The notes beneath the pieces are model-generated. The model searched no databases, was not told the DNA's origin, and saw nothing but the letters and a program-made list of their open reading frames with translations. From a virus: DNA of 25,306 nt. The DNA lies in IMG/VR virus record IMGVR_UViG_3300032294_001477, positions 1 to 25,306 of that record. One strand, written 5' to 3'. A program made the position numbers and the translations under genes. Below, one piece after another: positions 1 to 7,858 of the stretch; the first letter of the stretch is position 1, and every line of letters begins with the position of its first letter.

Positions 1-2
1 AA

Positions 3-46
3 GCCGCAGGGGAGACGGAGCCATGCCGCAGGGGAGACGAAACCAA
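3..46. repeat. Two 22-bp tandem repeats plus a degenerate third, possible iterons
   Basis: Units at 3-24 and 25-46 share GCCGCAGGGGAGACG and differ at only a few 3' positions. A third copy starts at 47 but diverges into GCCGCA-ACTG-TGCGGC, a 6-bp stem with a 4-base loop. The period of 22 is not a multiple of three, so the protein reads the units in different frames, which suggests selection on the DNA rather than the peptide. Directly downstream are two copies of AACCATCAA (67-75 and 78-86) in an AT-rich patch. The array may continue to the left of the window. Confidence 0.6.
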
Positions 47-638
47 GCCGCAACTGTGCGGCATAGAACCATCAAATAACCATCAAGGAACTAACCCCCA
101 TACCCCCCAAGGGGGGCGGGAGGGGGAGGGCGCTTCGCGGCCCTGCGAGGAAGGGCCGAGACGTTCGGGACAACGGACGCAGGCCGAGGCCGACGCGGCG
201 CGGGTGGATCGATGGGAGCGGTTTGAGCGGCTGTGGCCATGGGATGCGACCGAGCTTCCCGGCCAGGCGCGGGGCGCGTTCATGCGCCTTGCCGACGACG
301 AGCAGGAACGGGCGATCGAGGCCGCGCCGCTCTATGCGGCGGCCTGCAAGACGCGCCAGACGAGCGCGCGCAATCACGGCATGGCGCATGCGAAGAAATG
401 GCTGGCCGAAGAGGGCTGGAAAGTCGTCAAGGCGCGCACGGTCGAAAGCGCGGCGGCAAAGGGCGGCCTGCCGTTCACGGTCAAGCAGGGCTCGCAACAG
501 GCGGCGGCATGGGCGGCCTATGAGGCGGCCGTCTATGGCGCGCCGAGGCTGAAATTCTTCTCCTCGAAAACGCTGGGCATGGTCTGCCAGCGCCCGACCG
601 AATGGCCTCCGCCCCTGCCGCAGCGGGAGGCGGGTTAG
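3..638 (+). CDS. Partial replication-type phage protein (C-terminal part), 5' end outside window
   Basis: The frame is open without a stop from the left edge to the TAG at 636-638, so the gene very likely begins upstream of the window. The only in-frame conventional start seen is a GTG at 204, which would give 144 residues. The upstream portion (about residues 1-65 here) is polar, rich in Gly, Glu, Pro and Arg, and built partly on DNA tandem repeats, as expected for a linker. The C-terminal part begins RWERFERLWPWD, followed by Ala-rich helices and HAKKWLAEEGWK. From memory, this Trp-rich tail occurs at the end of helix-turn-helix replication-type proteins in alphaproteobacterial prophages. 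No catalytic motif is visible. The position just before the late genes fits an early replication gene, but the function is inferred and the N-terminal domain is not seen. Confidence 0.6.
   Translation, partial: AAGETEPCRRGDETKPQLCGIEPSNNHQGTNPHTPQGGREGEGASRPCEEGPRRSGQRTQAEADAARVDRWERFERLWPWDATELPGQARGAFMRLADDEQERAIEAAPLYAAACKTRQTSARNHGMAHAKKWLAEEGWKVVKARTVESAAAKGGLPFTVKQGSQQAAAWAAYEAAVYGAPRLKFFSSKTLGMVCQRPTEWPPPLPQREAG
103..116. repeat. Perfect C6-AA-G6 inverted repeat
   Basis: Six Cs, two As and six Gs form a perfect short palindrome just downstream of the AT-rich patch, inside the open frame of the partial gene. The AA loop is too small for a stable hairpin, so this may be chance in GC-rich DNA or a protein-binding palindrome. 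It is recorded because it belongs to the repeat-dense first 130 bases. Confidence 0.35.
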
Positions 639-705
639 GGCGCGTCCCGATGGCGTGAGCGTGCGCGTGTCTGCGTTTTGGCGAAGGGCGACGAAAGGGC
701 TGCAG

Positions 706-1293
706 ATGGGCGAGGAAACCGGCAAGCGCTGGCATGTGATCGAATGTTTCGACGGGAAGGACCGGGACGCCTATGGCCGACTGGCCGCCTTGGGTTATGA
801 GGCATGGCGGCCCGTGATCGAGGTGCGCCCGTCGCAGCGCGTGCCGGGAACGAACAAGATTACGAGGCGGGCGCAGCTCGTCGCGCTGTTCGGGCGCTAT
901 CTCTTCGTCCGTGTCGTCATGAGTGATTCGGTCTATGGCGCCATTCGTGAGGTGGCCGGCGTGCGATCTTGGGTCTGCATGGCGGGCAGCGACGACCCGG
1001 CGACAGTGCCCGACGAGCTAATATCTTTCTATCGCGTGTATCGCCCGCAAGCTGTTCACTCGTCTGGAGTTTGTAAGCTGCGCGACCGGGTGCGCATCAT
1101 GGGCGGCCCGTTCGTCAACCACGAAGGGGTTGTCGTGCGGGTTGACTCAGACAAGGGCGTCGTGGTCGAAATAGACATATTCGGCAGACCGACGCCATTA
1201 CCTCTCCCGGTCGGTCTCGTCGAGCTTGTGGAGCAAGGCCGCCGGCCTCCGATCAAGCGCGACGATGCGCAACGCCAGCGAAAGCGGGCGTGA
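706..1293 (+). CDS. NusG-family transcription elongation/antitermination factor
   Basis: A 195-residue protein with two recognisable parts. Residues about 8-115 look like an NGN domain, with the motif LFGRYLFVRV (61-70) matching the FPGY-V signature of NusG, which packs on the beta' clamp of RNA polymerase. Residues about 125-175 are a KOW domain (LRDRVRIMGGPF, then GVVVRVD, then VEIDIFGRPT), the part that contacts NusE or Rho in NusG and RfaH. The ATG at 706 is chosen over an in-frame GTG at 655 because a purine-rich GAAAGGG lies 7 bases upstream, and the extra 17 residues do not look like protein. It sits directly before the late morphogenesis genes, so a role in late-gene antitermination is plausible, as with lambda Q though by an unrelated protein. 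Family call firm; role inferred. Confidence 0.85.
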   Translation: MGEETGKRWHVIECFDGKDRDAYGRLAALGYEAWRPVIEVRPSQRVPGTNKITRRAQLVALFGRYLFVRVVMSDSVYGAIREVAGVRSWVCMAGSDDPATVPDELISFYRVYRPQAVHSSGVCKLRDRVRIMGGPFVNHEGVVVRVDSDKGVVVEIDIFGRPTPLPLPVGLVELVEQGRRPPIKRDDAQRQRKRA

Positions 1294-1458
1294 GTGCGAA
1301 GCTATCCCCTCCCGCCCCCTGCCCTGCCGCCGAGGCCATGCTCTCGGCCTGCCTGCGCATGGGTCCTCCCCCGCCCCGCGTATAACGGATAAGGCGGGGG
1401 TCCGGGGGAGGGGGCGTAATTGTAATTTTGCTCAGGGTTGACGAAGCCAGCAAGGCCG
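1294..1458 (+). promoter_or_regulatory. Non-coding leader with overlapping GC hairpins (attenuator or cos candidate)
   Basis: No gene is seen here. A first stem pairs 1329-1334 with 1343-1348 (GCCGAG/CTCGGC, 8-base loop). A second pairs 1368-1375 (CCCCCGCC) with 1393-1400. A third pairs 1365-1373 (CCTCCCCCG) with 1403-1411. The second and third share the same left arm, so only one can form at a time. The third is followed by an AT-rich patch around 1417-1429 containing TAATTGTAATTTT, which resembles a weak intrinsic terminator tail. Position between the NusG-like gene and the small terminase fits a regulated terminator; it is also where lambda-type phages carry cos. No clear -35/-10 promoter could be assigned. 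Confidence 0.45.
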
Positions 1459-2055
1459 ATGCAAGAGGCGGTTGACAATGGGGAATGGGTTGCGGTTTCG
1501 CAGATCGCCGAGCGGCGGGGCGTTTCGCGGCAAGCCATTTCGAAGCGCGTTCTAAAGCTCGGCGAGCGGCTGCCGACGCGCGGGGCCGGTCGCGGGCTGC
1601 GCGTGCATCTTCCGACCTTCGACGCGCTGGACGCCCAGATGCACGACCCGGCGCAGGATCTTCGCAACCGCGCCAGCGCCCGCCCCGCCCCCGCGGCCGA
1701 GGATGCGCCCGAAGCGCCCCCTGGGCCGCCCGCCCCGCGCGAGCCGTCCGAATATGACTCGGCCTCGGCCCGCAAAAAGAATGCGGACGCCGAAGCCGCC
1801 GAAATGAAGCTCGCGCAGTTGCGCGGCGAGCTTGTGCCGGTTCGCGAGATTACAAACGCCGCCGTCGTCTGCGGCACGGAAATCACGCAGATCGTGAACG
1901 GAATGAAAGCCGCCTCCGGCAAGCTCTATGCGGCCTCGAAAGGCGGCGAAGAGGCTCTCGCAATCGCCCTCCTCGAGATGGTCAACGGCGCCGTCGTCAA
2001 GATCGGCGACTCCCTGTCTAAACTGGCCGCCCGCGGCGCGCCCGAAAGCGACTAA
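1459..2055 (+). CDS. Terminase small subunit-like, winged-helix DNA-binding protein
   Basis: A 198-residue protein. Its N-terminal 50 residues contain a helix-turn-helix (VAVSQIAERRGVSRQAISKRV, residues 11-31, split as VAVSQIAERR and GVSRQAISKRV). A Pro/Ala linker follows (about 75-110), then an Ala/Glu-rich helical C-terminal half suited to oligomerisation or binding the large subunit. This resembles the plan of lambda Nu1: winged helix for cos recognition followed by helices. The next gene is a gpA-type large terminase. An in-frame TTG at 1438 would add seven residues, but its only SD-like sequence is two bases away. The ATG at 1459 has a modest AAGG four bases upstream. The assignment rests on the HTH plus position, so moderate certainty. 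Confidence 0.7.
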   Translation: MQEAVDNGEWVAVSQIAERRGVSRQAISKRVLKLGERLPTRGAGRGLRVHLPTFDALDAQMHDPAQDLRNRASARPAPAAEDAPEAPPGPPAPREPSEYDSASARKKNADAEAAEMKLAQLRGELVPVREITNAAVVCGTEITQIVNGMKAASGKLYAASKGGEEALAIALLEMVNGAVVKIGDSLSKLAARGAPESD

Positions 2056-2063
2056 CGCCCCTT

Positions 2064-4109
2064 ATGCGCTCACCTTTTGCAAATGCGCTAGCGATCATCG
2101 CCGGCGCGATGGCGGCTGCGATCACGCCGCCCTCGACGCTCACGCCGACGCAATGGGCGCAGGATAATCTCGTCTTGGTCGAGGGGCCGCGCGCCGGGCA
2201 GAAATGGGATCCCGCGCAGGCGCCCTATATCTGCGCCATTATCGACGGCGTGTTTTCCGGGCCGCACACGAAAGGCACAGTCCGCAAGTCCGCGCAGGTC
2301 GGCTACACGCAGGGGCTTACGGCGCTCGCCGGCTGGATTGTCGCCGAAAGCCCGGCGCGCACGCTCGTCGTTTTGCCGACAACCTCGCTCGCCCTCTCGC
2401 TCAACCGCGAAAAGCTGCAGCCCGCGATCGACGCGACGCCGGCGCTCAAGCGCCGCGTCATGGCCATGTCGAAGCGCGAGTCGCTTGGCTCCTCGGCGCT
2501 GTTCAAAAGCTTTCCCGGCGGCTCGATCGCGATCACGGGCGCGAATTCCGCCGCCGAATTGCAGATGCGCACGATCAAATTTGCGCTCTGCGACGAGATC
2601 GACCAATGGCCGAAAGACCTCGACGGCCAGGGCTCGCCGATGGCCATGGTCGACGGCCGGCAAATCGCCTTTCACGCCACGCGCGACTATCGCAAGCTGC
2701 AGGGCGGCACGCCGACCATGAAAGGCGCGTCGCTCGTCGACGCGGAATTCGAAGCCGGCGATCAGCGATTCCAGCGTCTGCCCTGCCCGCATTGTGGCGA
2801 GCGCATCAAGCTTGTTTTCGGCGGCTTCGCCGATCAGCCGGGGCCGGGCCTGCGATTCAACCGCACGCATCCATATGATGCGCATTATATGGCGCAATGC
2901 TGCGGCGCGCGTATCGAGCATTGGCAAAAAGAGGGCATGATCGGCGCGGCCATGAGCCTGCCCGATTATGGTTTCATCGCCGAAAAACCCGAGCCGGGCC
3001 GCCATCCGTCGTGGCATATCGACTCGATTTCCTCGAATTTCACGACATGGGACAAGATTGCCGAGACGTTCGTCACGGCCGGCGACGATCCGCAAAAGCT
3101 CAAGAGCTTTTATAATCACTGGCTCGGCCTCGCCTATGAGGAAGTCGCCGACGTTCCCGATTGGGAATCGCTCTACAAGCGGCGCGAAAGCTACGCCGAG
3201 CGCGTCATTCCCGCCGACGCGCTGCTCGTGACCATGGGCGTCGACGTGCAAAAGCGCGGGCTTTATGTCGAGATCGTCGGATGGCGGCCGGACGCCGGCA
3301 GCTACACGATTTATGCGACCTACATAAACGCCGGAACGATCGAAAAGCCCGGCGATACGGCCGACCCGGACGATGCATGCTGGCGGCGTCTTACCGAGCT
3401 GCACGAAACGCCGCTGCTCGACGCTTTCGGCGGCGCAAGGCGGGTCGATGCGACGGGCCTCGACTGCCGCTTCGAATCTGCCACAGTTTACGATTGGGTC
3501 CGGCGTCACCATGGCGCCTATGCAATCCGCACAATTGAGGGCTGGGGGCAGCCTTCGCTTGGCGCGCCCAAGCTCGTTGACTTCGACTGGCGCGGCAAGC
3601 GCATCCGCAAGGGCGTGCAGCGCTGGCATGCGGGCTCCTACAATCTCAAGAGCCGTTTTTATGCCTATCTCAAGCGCGAGACCGAAATCGACCCGCTGGG
3701 CGAAATCATCATGCCGCGCGGCTATTGCCGGTTCGGAACTTTCCTTAACGAGCAATATTTCCGGCAGATCACGGCCGAATATATCGGCCAGGACAAGGCC
3801 GGAAACCGCGTCTGGAAAGAGCGCGAGCAAGACAATCACTGGCTCGACTGCCGCGTGATCAATATGGCGCTCGCTTTTGGCGCGCCGACCTTCGACATTG
3901 GCAATCGCCCGGAAAGTTTCTGGCGCGACCTGGCGCATGAGCGCGGCGCATCGTCGGCGGTCGCGCCCTTGTTGCGCGCACTGACTCCGGCGAGCGCGGC
4001 GCAAACGGATGCGCCGGCCGATGCGGACGCATCAACCGTTGCGGAAGCGCCGGCCGAGCCTGCCGCCGCGCCTGATGGCTGGACCTATGGGGGCGACTCT
4101 TGGCTCTGA
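2064..4109 (+). CDS. Terminase large subunit, lambda gpA family (packaging ATPase/nuclease)
   Basis: A 681-residue protein close in size to lambda gpA (641). It would pump DNA into the prohead and cut it at genome ends. The ATPase P-loop is the deviant gpA form, KSAQVGYT (residues 75-82), comparable to lambda KSARVGYS with the lysine at the front. A Walker B-like FALCDEID follows (173-180). A CPHC plus a later CC pair (about 243-280) looks like a zinc-binding insert. The nuclease half begins near TMGVDVQKRGLYVEIVGW (about 390-407), with the metal-binding Asp in GVDVQ. The C-terminus has DNHWLDCRVINMALA, typical of the family. The last 60 residues are a low-complexity Ala/Pro tail that probably contacts the portal. 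A later in-frame ATG at 2109 is an alternative start. Confidence 0.95.
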   Translation: MRSPFANALAIIAGAMAAAITPPSTLTPTQWAQDNLVLVEGPRAGQKWDPAQAPYICAIIDGVFSGPHTKGTVRKSAQVGYTQGLTALAGWIVAESPARTLVVLPTTSLALSLNREKLQPAIDATPALKRRVMAMSKRESLGSSALFKSFPGGSIAITGANSAAELQMRTIKFALCDEIDQWPKDLDGQGSPMAMVDGRQIAFHATRDYRKLQGGTPTMKGASLVDAEFEAGDQRFQRLPCPHCGERIKLVFGGFADQPGPGLRFNRTHPYDAHYMAQCCGARIEHWQKEGMIGAAMSLPDYGFIAEKPEPGRHPSWHIDSISSNFTTWDKIAETFVTAGDDPQKLKSFYNHWLGLAYEEVADVPDWESLYKRRESYAERVIPADALLVTMGVDVQKRGLYVEIVGWRPDAGSYTIYATYINAGTIEKPGDTADPDDACWRRLTELHETPLLDAFGGARRVDATGLDCRFESATVYDWVRRHHGAYAIRTIEGWGQPSLGAPKLVDFDWRGKRIRKGVQRWHAGSYNLKSRFYAYLKRETEIDPLGEIIMPRGYCRFGTFLNEQYFRQITAEYIGQDKAGNRVWKEREQDNHWLDCRVINMALAFGAPTFDIGNRPESFWRDLAHERGASSAVAPLLRALTPASAAQTDAPADADASTVAEAPAEPAAAPDGWTYGGDSWL

Positions 4110-4327
4110 CGACGCAACAAATCCAAGGCTTGATCAGCCAACTGCAAACGGCGCTCGGCTCCGGCGCGGTCACTGTCGAATATGACGGCCGGCGCGTGAC
4201 CTATCGCAGCCAGCAAGAGATCGAGGCGGGCATCGCCTATTTCCAGCGGCTCTTGACGGCGTCCGCCGGCGCGATTGCGCCCGAAAGCGCCTCGCGCACT
4301 TCCTATGCAGCGTTTTCGCGGGATTAA
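4100..4327 (+). CDS. gpW-like head-tail connector protein
   Basis: A 75-residue protein starting with TTG at 4100, overlapping the terminase end by 10 bases, with a G-rich stretch just upstream as ribosome-binding signal. It consists of an N-terminal helix, a beta-hairpin-like VEYDGRRVTYRS (about 25-36) and a second helix (EIEAGIAYFQRLL). This is the layout of lambda gpW (68 residues), the connector that completes the head after packaging and lets gpFII and tails bind. Its place between large terminase and portal is the same as in lambda. No other in-frame start upstream gives a sensible protein. Confidence 0.85.
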   Translation: MALTTQQIQGLISQLQTALGSGAVTVEYDGRRVTYRSQQEIEAGIAYFQRLLTASAGAIAPESASRTSYAAFSRD

Positions 4328-5845
4328 ATGACCTTCAAACCGAGCCTTTTGGATCGCGCGCTGCTCGCGCTCGCGCCGCAAGCCGGCCTGGCGCGCGTCA
4401 AGGCGCGCATGCAGGCCGCCGAGCTGTTTCGCGCCTATGACGGCGCGGCCAAAGACCGGCGGCTCTCGGGCTGGCGCGCCTCAAGCAGCGGGCCGCGCGC
4501 AGAAGGCGACACGGGCCGCGAAACGCTGCGTTATCGCGCCCGCGATCTCGCTCAAAACAACGCCACGGCCGCAGCCGCAAAGTTGCAATTCGCCGCGCAG
4601 ACTGTCGGCTCGGGCATTACGCCGCGCGCGGTCGGCGGATCAAAAGCGATGCGCAAGCGCGCGCAAGATGCATGGAAACGCTTCGTCGACACATGCGACG
4701 CGGACGGAAATCAGGATTATTACGGCCTGCTCTCGCTTACCGCGCAAAGCCTCTTTACCGACGGCGAGGTGCTGCATGTGTGGCGCCAGTCCGGCGGCGA
4801 GCGCTGGCGCAAGCTGCGCGTGCTCGAGGCCGATCACCTTGACGAGACGCGCGTCGAGCTTGCGCGCGGTCGCAATGACCGCGTCGTCAACGGCATCGAA
4901 TTCGACAAGGAAGGCGCCCGCAAGGCCTATTGGCTTAACAAGGTGCATCCTGGCGAGACGGATGTGCTGCGGCTGTTGAGCGAGGCCGAGCGGATCGAGG
5001 CGCAGCATGTCGATCATTATTTTCACGTTGCGCGGCCCGGCCAGATCAGGGGCGTTTCGTGGCTGGCGCCGTCAATCGTCTCGCTGCGCGGCCTCGACGA
5101 CGTCGCCGAGGCGGTTCTCTGGCGCAAGCGGCTTGAGGCGTGCATCGGCATCATTATTCGCACGCCCGAGGCCGCTGGGTCGCTGCCGACCGTCGGCAAG
5201 CAATCAACCGGCGATAGCGGCGAGCGGCTGGAGACGATGCGGCCCGGCATGATGCCGCGCCTCGGGCCTGGCGAAGACCTTACGGCTTTTCAGCCAACCG
5301 TTTCCGCCGATACGATCGATTTTATACGCTGGCGGCTCTATGCGTTCTGCGCAACGACGGGCCTCGCCTATCACGAAATCACGGGCGACGCCTCGCAAGC
5401 CAATTATTCATCGATGCGCTCGGCGAAACTCGCCGGATGGGCGCTGCTCGACCTTGTGCAATGGGTCGTCTTTGCACCGCGCATCAAAACGGCCTGGCGC
5501 CGCGTCATGGAAGCCGAATACAACGCGACCGGCAACGATGTGCGGTCGATCGGCTGCGAACTTTCCATGCCGGTTAGGCCGTGGGTCGATCCGCTGAAAG
5601 ACATTATGGCCAAGGTGCTCGAAATCCGCGCGGGCCTGCTTTCGCATCCTGACGCGCTCGCTGAGCGCGGCGTCAATATGGATGAATTCATTGCCGAGTC
5701 GGTCGCTTTCCTCAAGGAAATCGACGTCGCTGGCCTGATCTTCGACACGGATCCCCGCAAGACGAACGATTCCGGCGCGCTGCAGGCCGCCGTGAAGGCG
5801 CAGGGCGCCAGCGCCGGCGGGCAAGACGCTCAACCCACAAACTAA
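4328..5845 (+). CDS. Portal protein, lambda gpB family
   Basis: A 505-residue protein starting directly after the gpW stop (TAAATG). Family hallmarks of lambda-type portals are visible. The N-terminal RARDLAQNN is followed by a repeated helical core. The middle has FTDGEVLHVWR. A later stretch has YHEITGD, then NYSSMRSAKLAGW (about residues 358-370), where the conserved Asn-Tyr-Ser-Ser precedes the long helix lining the channel. The C-terminus is disordered and Ala/Gly-rich. Portals form a dodecameric ring at one capsid vertex, dock the terminase and admit DNA. The size is close to lambda gpB (533). The downstream capsid gene starts 9 bases after the stop, with its ribosome-binding site in that gap. 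Confidence 0.95.
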   Translation: MTFKPSLLDRALLALAPQAGLARVKARMQAAELFRAYDGAAKDRRLSGWRASSSGPRAEGDTGRETLRYRARDLAQNNATAAAAKLQFAAQTVGSGITPRAVGGSKAMRKRAQDAWKRFVDTCDADGNQDYYGLLSLTAQSLFTDGEVLHVWRQSGGERWRKLRVLEADHLDETRVELARGRNDRVVNGIEFDKEGARKAYWLNKVHPGETDVLRLLSEAERIEAQHVDHYFHVARPGQIRGVSWLAPSIVSLRGLDDVAEAVLWRKRLEACIGIIIRTPEAAGSLPTVGKQSTGDSGERLETMRPGMMPRLGPGEDLTAFQPTVSADTIDFIRWRLYAFCATTGLAYHEITGDASQANYSSMRSAKLAGWALLDLVQWVVFAPRIKTAWRRVMEAEYNATGNDVRSIGCELSMPVRPWVDPLKDIMAKVLEIRAGLLSHPDALAERGVNMDEFIAESVAFLKEIDVAGLIFDTDPRKTNDSGALQAAVKAQGASAGGQDAQPTN

Positions 5846-5854
5846 GGATTGACC

Positions 5855-7849
5855 ATGCATCGGAACCATGGGGCGCAGCCGGCAGGCTTCCAGCCCGGCG
5901 GAACGCTTGCGCGCGAGCTGCGCTTCGCCGCCGCGGCGAATAGTTACGACTCGAAGGCGCGCACGGTCGAGGGCGTCTTCGCCGCCGGTTCGCCCGTGCG
6001 GCGCTGGGGCTTCGTCGAGACGCTCAACATGGACGCGGCGGCCGTCGACCTCTCGCGCGTCGCGGGCGGTCAATGCAAGCTGCTCGACTCGCATAATTCC
6101 TATGAGATCGACGCCATCCTCGGCGTCGTCGAAGAGGCGCGGATCGAAGGCGGGCAGCTCGTCGGCCGCATCCGCTTCGCCGAAACCGAGGCTGGCCGCA
6201 AGGCCGAAGGCATGGTCGCGCGCGGCGAGCTGACGGGCTTCTCGATCGGCTATTCGATCCAGCGCTGGTTGAACGTGTCGCAGGAAGATACGGGCCTCGA
6301 GGAATGGCGCGCCGACGCCTGGACGCTCCTCGAGGTGACTTTGTGCGCCGTCCCCGCAGATCCCGCCGCGACGGTCAGGGCCGCCGCTGCACATGGGCTT
6401 GACCCCCTGGCTTCAACTGCAACAGCAACCCAAGAGGATGACATGACCCGATCCGCCGTCGCTGCGGCCGCTCCGGCGGCCGAAACCCCCAATACGCCCG
6501 CGGCCGCCCCTGCGCCCGAGCAGCGCGCCGCCGCGCCCGCCGCCCCCGCGCCCGCGCCTGCCGCACCGGAAACCGAGCGCGCCGCGCCCGTCATGACGCC
6601 GGCGCAGACGATCGAGCTGCTCGATCGCGCCGCTTTCTTCGGCCAGCGCGGCCTTGCCGAGCGCATGCTGCGCGAAAACGCGACCGAGGCCGAGATTATC
6701 GCCGCCGTGCGCGCTGCGCCGATCGAGCCGCTCGACCCTACCGCGTCGATCGGCGGCCCGCGCGCCTCGATCGGCCGCGACGAGGGCGACACGCGCCGCC
6801 GCGCGATCGAGGATGCGCTCGCGATCAATCTGGGCGACGGCGCGCCGAGCGACGCCAACGAGCCTGCCCGCGCCTTTATGGGCAATCGCACGCTTGTCGA
6901 TTTCGCCGCCGACTGGCTCGGCGAGCGCGGCCGACTCTCGACTGTGGGCGAGCGCGAAGACGTCATGCGCCGCGCGCTGTCGACGAGCGATTTCCCGATC
7001 CTTATGGACAATTCCATGAATCGTGCGCTGCGCGCGCGTTACATGGTCGCGGCGCCGACCTATCGCGCCTTTTCGCAGGAGCGCACTTACTCCGACTTCC
7101 GCGCGCATGCGAGCGTCCGCGACGGCGACTTCCCGCAGCCGCAGGAAGTCAAGGAAAATGGTGAGGTTAAGCTCGGCACCTTCAGCGAGTCGCGCGAATC
7201 GACGAGCGTCGTCGCCTTTGGCGTGATCGTGCCGTTTACGCGCCAGCTTCTGATCAACGACAATTTGAACGCGATTGCTCGCGTCATCGCCAGCCGCGGC
7301 GAGGCCATCGCCCGATTCGAGGAGGAGCGTTTCTATTCGATGATGCTTCAGGCCTCGGGCGCTGGCCCGACACTGACGGAAACGACGCGCGCGGTCTTCA
7401 ACACGACCGAAGGCACGCTCGCGGGCACGGCGACGGCGATCACAAACGCTGCGCTCGGCCTCGGCCGTCAGGCAATGCGCAACATGAAAACGCGCGACAA
7501 TACCTTCCTCGCCATCAGCCCGGCCATTTTGCTTGTCGGCCCGGCAAAGGAAACCGAAGCGCAACAGATTCTGGCGCCGCTCTACGCCGCCCAGGCGTCG
7601 AATGTGCCGATTTTCCAGAACTTGCTGCGCCTCGTCGTCTCGCCGCAGATCACCGGCAACGCCTGGTATCTCTTTGCCGACCCGATGGCCGGCGCAAACT
7701 TCGAATGGGGCCTCCTCGACGGCTACAGCGCCCCGCGCTTTACAACCGAAATGGGTTTCACGACGCAGGGAATGCGCGTGAAGCTCGAGCACGATTTCGG
7801 CTGCGGCGCGATCGACTATCGCTTCGGCTATCGCAACGCCGGCGCGTAA
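5855..7849 (+). CDS. Prohead protease/major capsid protein fusion
   Basis: A single 664-residue chain with two parts. Residues about 15-180 are an HK97-type (U35) prohead protease: LLDSH (His80) and ELTGFSIGY (Ser130) fit the His/Ser catalytic pair, and TLLEVTLCAVPADP near 157-170 is a family signature. Residues about 185-250 are a Pro/Ala linker. Residues about 250-664 are an HK97-fold major capsid protein ending VKLEHDFGCGAIDYRFGYRNAGA (split as VKLEHDFG and AIDYRFGYRN), like other fusion-type capsids. The region before DNSMNRALRARY (about 385) probably acts as the scaffold (delta) domain removed on maturation. The ATG at 5855 is chosen because AAGGA lies 6 bases upstream; a TTG at 5849 is in frame. 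Protease-capsid fusions are a known family, but less common than separate genes. Confidence 0.92.
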   Translation: MHRNHGAQPAGFQPGGTLARELRFAAAANSYDSKARTVEGVFAAGSPVRRWGFVETLNMDAAAVDLSRVAGGQCKLLDSHNSYEIDAILGVVEEARIEGGQLVGRIRFAETEAGRKAEGMVARGELTGFSIGYSIQRWLNVSQEDTGLEEWRADAWTLLEVTLCAVPADPAATVRAAAAHGLDPLASTATATQEDDMTRSAVAAAAPAAETPNTPAAAPAPEQRAAAPAAPAPAPAAPETERAAPVMTPAQTIELLDRAAFFGQRGLAERMLRENATEAEIIAAVRAAPIEPLDPTASIGGPRASIGRDEGDTRRRAIEDALAINLGDGAPSDANEPARAFMGNRTLVDFAADWLGERGRLSTVGEREDVMRRALSTSDFPILMDNSMNRALRARYMVAAPTYRAFSQERTYSDFRAHASVRDGDFPQPQEVKENGEVKLGTFSESRESTSVVAFGVIVPFTRQLLINDNLNAIARVIASRGEAIARFEEERFYSMMLQASGAGPTLTETTRAVFNTTEGTLAGTATAITNAALGLGRQAMRNMKTRDNTFLAISPAILLVGPAKETEAQQILAPLYAAQASNVPIFQNLLRLVVSPQITGNAWYLFADPMAGANFEWGLLDGYSAPRFTTEMGFTTQGMRVKLEHDFGCGAIDYRFGYRNAGA

Positions 7850-7858
7850 TTCCTGACG

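Noticed and set aside
75-81. AT-rich patch considered as a promoter -10 element
   Set aside because: No matching -35 hexamer at proper spacing is visible, and the patch is better explained as part of the repeat cluster.
655-705. GTG-started extension of the NusG-like gene
   Set aside because: The extra 17 residues precede a good ribosome-binding site and ATG at 706 and are not part of the NGN fold.
2088-4004. Long minus-strand open frame of 638 codons opposite the terminase
   Set aside because: It is a shadow created by GC-rich codons. Its translation is Arg/Ala-rich with no family motifs, while the + strand encodes clear terminase signatures.
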